DNA from: Gammaproteobacteria bacterium
GTDB taxonomy: Bacteria > Pseudomonadota > Gammaproteobacteria > Steroidobacterales > Steroidobacteraceae
Assembly: GCA_013289615.1 (NCBI GenBank)
Contig: JABCZO010000007.1
Span: forward strand, 62,001 to 126,000
Direction of reading: 5' to 3'
Length of the DNA: 64,000 nucleotides
Shown here: positions 59,609 to 64,000 of the stretch, piece by piece
Position numbering within the stretch: the stretch's first letter is position 1
Layout of the letters: the number at the start of each line of letters is the position of its first letter
Notes under the pieces: generated by a model
The model's input: only the letters and a program-made list of their open reading frames with translations
What the model was told of the DNA's origin: nothing
Database searches by the model: none
Position numbers and translations under genes: made by a program

Positions 59609-60810
59609 GGCTTTCCGGAAGGCGCGGGCCGGACGGCGGCAGGAGCAGCGCCGTTGCGCTTGCGCGCGTAGGCCTGCAGCCGGGCCGCACCTTCATCCAG
59701 TGTTTCGTCGCGCTTGGCGAAACACAGACGCAGCAGCGTCATCGGCGGCGCCTGCTGATAAAACACCGATAACGGAATGGTCGCCACCCGCGCACGCATC
59801 AACAGCTCGTCGGCGAATTCAACGTCGGTGAGGTCGCTGATGGCCCGGTAATCGATCAGCTGGAAGAACGACCCTTCAGCCTCGGGCAGCAACAGCGAGC
59901 TGTCTGCCAGCGCTGCGATCAGCCGATCGCGCTTGGCGCCCAGGAACGTGCGTAGCACGTCGCCGCAGTCGGGCCGTTCGCCCAGATAGCGTGCGATCGC
60001 CACCTGCAACGGGGTGGCAATGGTGAAAGTATTGAACTGGTGCACTTTGCGCAGTTCCGCCGTCAGTGTGCGTGGCGCGACCGCATAGCCGACGCGCAGT
60101 CCGGTCGCCTGCAGAGTCTTGCCGATGGAGAACACCGCGATGCTGCGCTGGCGCAGTTCCGGGTGAGCCAGCACGCTGTGGTGCGCCCGGCCATCGAATA
60201 CGATGTGCTCGTACACCTCATCGGCAATTAGGCACACCTCCCGGCCGCGCAGCAGCTCGGCCAGCGTCGCCAGATCCTGCGCGCTGATGCAGGTGCAGGC
60301 GGGGTTGTGCGGCGAATTTATGATCACCATTCGAGTGCGCGCGCTCAGCGCCGCCTTGACGCGATCCCAGTCGTAGCGAAAGCGCGGCGGCTGCAACGGC
60401 ACGTGCACGCACACGCCACCGGCCAGTTGCACCGCGGGTTCGTAGGAGTCGTAGGCGGGATCGAATACGATAACCTCATCGCCCGGAGCAACCAACGCCT
60501 GCACGCTCGAGAAGATCGCCTCGGTGGCGCCCAGCGTCACGGTGATCTCAAGATCCGGATCGACGCGCACCGAGTAACTGCGATCGAGTTTCGCCGCGAT
60601 CGCCTCGCGCAACTGCGGCATACCGGGCATTGGCGCATACTGGTTATGGCCCTGGCGCATGGCTTCATGCACCAGCTCGCCAAGCCGCGGATCGATGTCG
60701 TAGTCGGGAAATCCCTGCCCCAGATTGACCGCTCCCAGCTCGGCGGCACGCTGCGACATGACGGTGAAAATCGTGGTGCCTACTCGCGGCAGCTTGCTGC
60801 GAACGATCAT
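59602..60810 (-). CDS. PLP-dependent aminotransferase, YbdL/methionine or kynurenine type
   Basis: The 402-residue fold type I aminotransferase shows FTVMSQRAAELGAVNLGQGFPDYD at the start, TLGATEAIFSSVQALVAPGDEVIVFDPAYDSYEP, NSPHNPACT, and PLP lysine in VFSIGKTLQATGLRVGYAVA. The N-terminus and GQGFPD match E. coli YbdL (methionine:2-oxoacid aminotransferase) and kynurenine aminotransferases. It lies between the ROK kinase gene (36 bases) and the Cys/Met enzyme (overlap), which suits methionine salvage or catabolism. Substrate is inferred from similarity only. Confidence 0.88.
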   Translation of the reverse strand: MIVRSKLPRVGTTIFTVMSQRAAELGAVNLGQGFPDYDIDPRLGELVHEAMRQGHNQYAPMPGMPQLREAIAAKLDRSYSVRVDPDLEITVTLGATEAIFSSVQALVAPGDEVIVFDPAYDSYEPAVQLAGGVCVHVPLQPPRFRYDWDRVKAALSARTRMVIINSPHNPACTCISAQDLATLAELLRGREVCLIADEVYEHIVFDGRAHHSVLAHPELRQRSIAVFSIGKTLQATGLRVGYAVAPRTLTAELRKVHQFNTFTIATPLQVAIARYLGERPDCGDVLRTFLGAKRDRLIAALADSSLLLPEAEGSFFQLIDYRAISDLTDVEFADELLMRARVATIPLSVFYQQAPPMTLLRLCFAKRDETLDEGAARLQAYARKRNGAAPAAVRPAPSGKPW

Positions 60811-60846
60811 CTGGTGCCGGCGCCCCCTGCTGTCCGCTGTGACGCG

Positions 60847-61602
60847 CTAACGCTGCTGCTGCCGCGCCGCCGCAAATGCCGCTCCGACGATCCCGGCCTG
60901 GGCGCCGTGAGCCGCGGGCCGGATCTCAGCCGGACTGTCGAGCAGGCGCCCGAACTGGTCGAAATCCTCGCTGATCGAGCCACCAATGATGAACAGGTCG
61001 GGCCAGAACAAAGCATACAGACGTGCCAGGTAGTCGTTGACACGTGCGCACCAGCTCGACCAGTCCAGGCGTTCCTCGGTGCGCACGCGCGCCGACGCGG
61101 TCCTCTCCGCATCCTGCCCATGAAACTCGAGGTGGCCGAACTCGGTATTCGGGACCAGCTCTGCGTCCACGAACAGGGCCGAGCCGATGCCGGTACCAAA
61201 GGTCAGCAGGATGACGACGCCTTTCACGTCCTTGCCTGCGCCGCCTGCGGACATCTCGGCAACACCGGCCGCATCGGCGTCATTCAGGGAAACCACCGGG
61301 CGTCCGATCAGTTGCGTCAGGCGCACGCCGCCGGCGCAGCCGATCCAGGATTTATCGACGTTGGCCGCGGTGCGCGCGATCCCGCCCTGTACCACCGACG
61401 GAATGGCCAGGCCGACCGGGCCTGTGGCACCCAGTTCCCGATCGATCTGTGCGCAGGCGCGCAGCACCGCCTCGGGTGTCGACGGCGCCGGGGTGCGAAC
61501 CGATCGCAACTCGGTCGTCAGCGTGCCGCGCTCGATGTCCACCAGCCCGGCCTTGATCGAGGAGCCGCCGACATCCAGGCCGAGCAGGATCGTGTCCCTC
61601 AT
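60847..61602 (-). CDS. ppgK: ROK-family sugar kinase, polyphosphate glucokinase-like
   Basis: The 251-residue protein has the ATPase-like phosphate 1 motif LLGLDVGGSSIKAGLVD, the catalytic aspartate region VSLNDADAAGVAE, phosphate 2 VVILLTFGTGIGSALF, and NTEFGHLEFHGQDAE, a pattern typical of PpgK. PpgK uses polyphosphate (and ATP) to make glucose 6-phosphate. The product is short but normal for the type (about 250-270). It lies 12 bases after potI and is probably cotranscribed with the transporter, an unusual link. An ATP-only ROK kinase is an alternative. Confidence 0.85.
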   Translation of the reverse strand: MRDTILLGLDVGGSSIKAGLVDIERGTLTTELRSVRTPAPSTPEAVLRACAQIDRELGATGPVGLAIPSVVQGGIARTAANVDKSWIGCAGGVRLTQLIGRPVVSLNDADAAGVAEMSAGGAGKDVKGVVILLTFGTGIGSALFVDAELVPNTEFGHLEFHGQDAERTASARVRTEERLDWSSWCARVNDYLARLYALFWPDLFIIGGSISEDFDQFGRLLDSPAEIRPAAHGAQAGIVGAAFAAARQQQR

Positions 61603-61614
61603 GGCGAGCGGTGA

Positions 61615-62460
61615 CTAGGTTGCCAACGCCATACGCATCTCACGCGCCCGGCGCCGCTCGCGACTTTGCACGAACAGCGCCGAGGCCACGACACCGACGG
61701 CAACCAGCGACACCATCAGCGTGGCAAGTGCATTCACGTCGGGGCTGACGCCCAGACGCACCTTGGAGAAGATGACCATTGGTAATGTGCTCGACCCGGG
61801 ACCTGCGACGAATTGTGATATCACCACATCATCCCACGATAACGTAAACGACAACAGCCAGCCCGACAGCAGCGCCGGCGCGATCAACGGCAGCGTAATG
61901 CGCCGAAACACGGTCGCCGGCCGGGCGCCCAGGTCCAGCGCCGCCTCCTCCAGCGACTCATCGAAGCCGATCAGGCGCGCCTGCACGATGACGGCGACGT
62001 ACGACAGGGAAAAGCTGACGTGTGCGATCGTGATGGTGGTGACGCCGCGCCCGCGCGGCCAGCCGATCAGCTGCTCCATGGCCACGAACAGCAGCAGCAG
62101 CGACAGGCCGGTGATGATTTCCGGCAGCACCAGCGGTGCCGTGGTCAGGCCCCCCAGCAGCGCGCGGCCGCGAAATTGCCCGAAGCGTGCCAGCGCGAAC
62201 CCAGCCATGGTGCCCAGGATCACCGCGCCGGTAGCATTCATGATCGCAATCTTGAGCGACAGCACCGCCGCATCCAGGATCTGCCGGTTCTGAAGCAGCT
62301 GCCCATACCACTTGAGCGTCGGCGAGTGCGCCGCGTCCCACACCGTCACCAGCCGCGACGCATTGAACGAGTACACCACCATCGACAGGATCGGCACGTA
62401 CAGAAAGGCGAAGCCGAAGGCCAGGATCGTCGGCAACAGCATCATGTGCCGGCGTCTCAA
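61615..62460 (-). CDS. potI: Putrescine/spermidine ABC transporter permease PotI
   Basis: The 281-residue permease has six hydrophobic helices (first about 7-28) and the cytoplasmic EAA loop ESLEEAALDLGARPATVFRRITLPLIAPALLSG, of which EEAALDLGARP is the family signature for docking to the ATPase. It pairs with PotH to form the membrane channel of a polyamine importer. It overlaps potH by ATGA. Order potG-potH-potI is standard. The substrate could be another polyamine or a related compound. Confidence 0.94.
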   Translation of the reverse strand: MRRRHMMLLPTILAFGFAFLYVPILSMVVYSFNASRLVTVWDAAHSPTLKWYGQLLQNRQILDAAVLSLKIAIMNATGAVILGTMAGFALARFGQFRGRALLGGLTTAPLVLPEIITGLSLLLLFVAMEQLIGWPRGRGVTTITIAHVSFSLSYVAVIVQARLIGFDESLEEAALDLGARPATVFRRITLPLIAPALLSGWLLSFTLSWDDVVISQFVAGPGSSTLPMVIFSKVRLGVSPDVNALATLMVSLVAVGVVASALFVQSRERRRAREMRMALAT

Positions 62461-63386
62461 GCGCCGGCCCCAAGCTCGCGACTGCGATAGCGCTGAAAGA
62501 TCAGGATCGGACCCATCAATACGATCAGGATCACGATGGCGACTGCGCTCGCCACCGGCCAGTCGCGGTTCTCGAAGAACTCATCCGACAGCACGCGGCC
62601 GATCATCAGCTGGTTTGCCGATCCCAGCAGTGTGGGAATGACATATTCGCCGACCGCCGGGATGAACACCAGCATCGCCCCGGCCACGACGCCGGGTACC
62701 GACAGCGGAAAGGTAATGCGCACGAACGCCTTCCACGGAGCTGCTCCCAGATCCGCGGCCGCCTCCAGCAGCGTCGAGTCATGCTTTTCCAGATTCGCGT
62801 ACAGCGGCAGGATCATGAACGGCAGATACGAATACACGATGCCGATATAGACGGCGAAAGAGGTGTTGGCCATCTGGATCGGGGCATGGATCAGGTGCAG
62901 GGACAGCAGCAGCCCGTTGATGAGTCCGTCGTCCTTCAGCAGACCGATCCAGGCATAGATGCGCAGCAGAAACGAAGTCCAGAACGGCAGGATTATCAGC
63001 ATCAGCAGCAGGCTGCGGCGCGCGGGCTCGGCGCGCGCGATCGCCAGCGCCATCGGATAACCGAGCAGCAGGCATGCGAGCGTCGACACCGCCGCCACCT
63101 TGAGCGAATACAGGAACGAATCGAGATACAGCGCATCGGTGAACAGGAAATGATAATTCGCCAGGTGCAGCCTGATCGCCAGCATCCGTTCATGGGTCCA
63201 CTCGATCATCGGCGCGTACGGCGGCATCGCCATCAGCACTTCCGAGAAGGAGATTTTCAGCACGATCAGGAACGGCACCAGGAAGAACAGCAGCAACCAC
63301 AGCATCGGCACCGCGGTAGCGACCGGCCGGCCGAGGTGCTCGACGCTGAAGTAGCGCTGCAGCCGTTGGAGCATGCCGCGCTTCAC
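62457..63386 (-). CDS. potH: Putrescine/spermidine ABC transporter permease PotH
   Basis: The 309-residue permease has a long N-terminal helix (about 22-46, AVPMLWLLLFFLVPFLIVL), a periplasmic loop, then five more helices with the EAA loop LLEAAADLGAAPWKAFVRITFPLSVPGVV. LRIYAWIGLLKDDGLIN and MPILIF-like ends match PotH. It forms the heterodimeric pore with PotI. It overlaps potI and the upstream ATPase gene (63383-63386) by 4 bases, so these are translationally coupled. Confidence 0.94.
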   Translation of the reverse strand: MKRGMLQRLQRYFSVEHLGRPVATAVPMLWLLLFFLVPFLIVLKISFSEVLMAMPPYAPMIEWTHERMLAIRLHLANYHFLFTDALYLDSFLYSLKVAAVSTLACLLLGYPMALAIARAEPARRSLLLMLIILPFWTSFLLRIYAWIGLLKDDGLINGLLLSLHLIHAPIQMANTSFAVYIGIVYSYLPFMILPLYANLEKHDSTLLEAAADLGAAPWKAFVRITFPLSVPGVVAGAMLVFIPAVGEYVIPTLLGSANQLMIGRVLSDEFFENRDWPVASAVAIVILIVLMGPILIFQRYRSRELGAGA

Positions 63387-64000
63387 ACGCTGCCGACCAC
63401 GGGACTGGAAGCCTCCCAGCTCAGATAGACGGTCGCATCGCGGACGAATTGCTCTTCCGGTTTGCGGCTGTTGTTGGCCACGGTTGCGCGCACCTCCCTA
63501 CCGGACTCGAGGCGCACCAGGAATACCGACCAGTCGCCCAAATAGGCGATTTCGCGAATCACGCCGCGCGCCCAGTTGTCGCTGTGCTGCTGCTCGACGC
63601 TCGAAAGGGTGATTTTCTCCGGTCGCACTGCTACCCAAACCGGCGCGTTCGGCGGCGCGCTGATACCGTGATCGATCAGCACCGTCGAGGGCAAGTCGGG
63701 ACACTCTACTCGCACGAAGTCCGGCTCGTCCTCGACCAGCCGGCCCTCGAACAGATTCACCGAACCGATGAAGTCGGCAACGAATCGAGTCTGCGGAAAT
63801 TCATAGATCTGGCGTGGCGTGCCGACCTGTACTATTTCGCCGTGATCCATCACGCCGATACGCGTGGCCAGCGTCATCGCCTCTTCCTGGTCGTGCGTGA
63901 CCACCACGAAGGTGACGCCGAGCTGCTGCTGGATGTTGATCAGCTCGAACTGGGTGTGCTCGCGCAGCTTGCGATCAAGGGCGCCGAGCGGCTCGTCGAG
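63383..64000 (-). CDS. potG: Putrescine/spermidine ABC transporter ATPase PotG (C-terminal part; starts beyond the right edge)
   Basis: The frame is open to base 64000 without a start, giving about 205 residues. It opens in the Walker B/D-loop region (LDEPLGALDRKLREHTQFEL), followed by the H-loop VVVTHDQEEAMTLA, then the C-terminal regulatory OB domain (VNLFEGRLVEDE, VAVRPEKITL, IREIAYLGDWSVFLVRL). This layout is typical of PotG/PotA importers. The Walker A half lies outside the window. It overlaps potH by ATGA. Confidence 0.93.
   Translation of the reverse strand, partial: LDEPLGALDRKLREHTQFELINIQQQLGVTFVVVTHDQEEAMTLATRIGVMDHGEIVQVGTPRQIYEFPQTRFVADFIGSVNLFEGRLVEDEPDFVRVECPDLPSTVLIDHGISAPPNAPVWVAVRPEKITLSSVEQQHSDNWARGVIREIAYLGDWSVFLVRLESGREVRATVANNSRKPEEQFVRDATVYLSWEASSPVVGSV

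Overview
The window reads as a chromosomal segment of a G+C-rich gammaproteobacterium, probably of the Steroidobacter/Nevskia/Solimonas type. The evidence is a TonB-dependent receptor, full-length B12-dependent MetH, HtpX, BipA, OpgD, a PotGHI transporter, an acidic small protein resembling a gammaproteobacterial DUF family, and an ECF sigma factor paired with a Ser/Thr kinase. This placement is inference from gene content only.

Left backbone (1-32.75 kb). A minus-strand cluster (citryl-CoA-lyase-like enzyme, class III CoA-transferase, MetE-C-like methyltransferase, TonB-dependent receptor cut by the window edge) faces an IclR regulator across an intergenic region with clear inverted repeats. 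An alpha/beta hydrolase, WrbA and BipA follow. A plus-strand methionine operon comes next: an ArsR-methyltransferase fusion, metF, metH and an ABC exporter, joined by 4-base overlaps, with a palindrome before the first gene. Then come a small Cys-containing protein, a 67-base perfect palindrome, gabT, ferredoxin-NADP reductase, tesB, a pirin, azoR with a divergent LysR regulator, an FAD-linked dehydrogenase, htpX, an acidic protein, proBA, and a molybdenum-cofactor operon (moeA, moaA, moaC, a mobA-moaD fusion, moaE).

Accessory region (32.78-about 47.3 kb). It starts inside the 3' half of a tRNA-Arg(TCG) gene. A 43-base exact copy of that tRNA end lies at 40127-40169, followed by about 60 bases matching the 3' end of the integrase gene. 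This looks like two tandem islands using one attachment site, the second having lost nearly all of its integrase. Island A holds a frameshifted integrase, an excisionase-like HTH protein, a frameshifted mobilisation protein, a small conserved protein, an ECF sigma factor with a membrane Ser/Thr kinase carrying a TolB-like/TPR module, and a ParD antitoxin with a frameshifted ParE toxin. Region B holds a membrane TPR protein truncated at the junction, a TIR-domain membrane protein with the same TolB-like/TPR module as the kinase, a primase-like protein with an acidic partner, and a small unknown protein.

Right backbone (47.35-64 kb). It contains msrA, a small conserved protein, a patatin/beta-barrel protein, a TPR membrane protein, agmatine deiminase, isocitrate dehydrogenase, OpgD, a MetX-like hydrolase and a beta-propeller lipoprotein. 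It ends with a compact minus-strand array: potG (cut by the window edge), potH, potI, a ROK/polyphosphate glucokinase, a YbdL-like aminotransferase and a Cys/Met-metabolism PLP enzyme.

The most unusual content is the pair of membrane receptors, one kinase and one TIR, that share a periplasmic TolB-like/TPR module on the two sides of the island junction.
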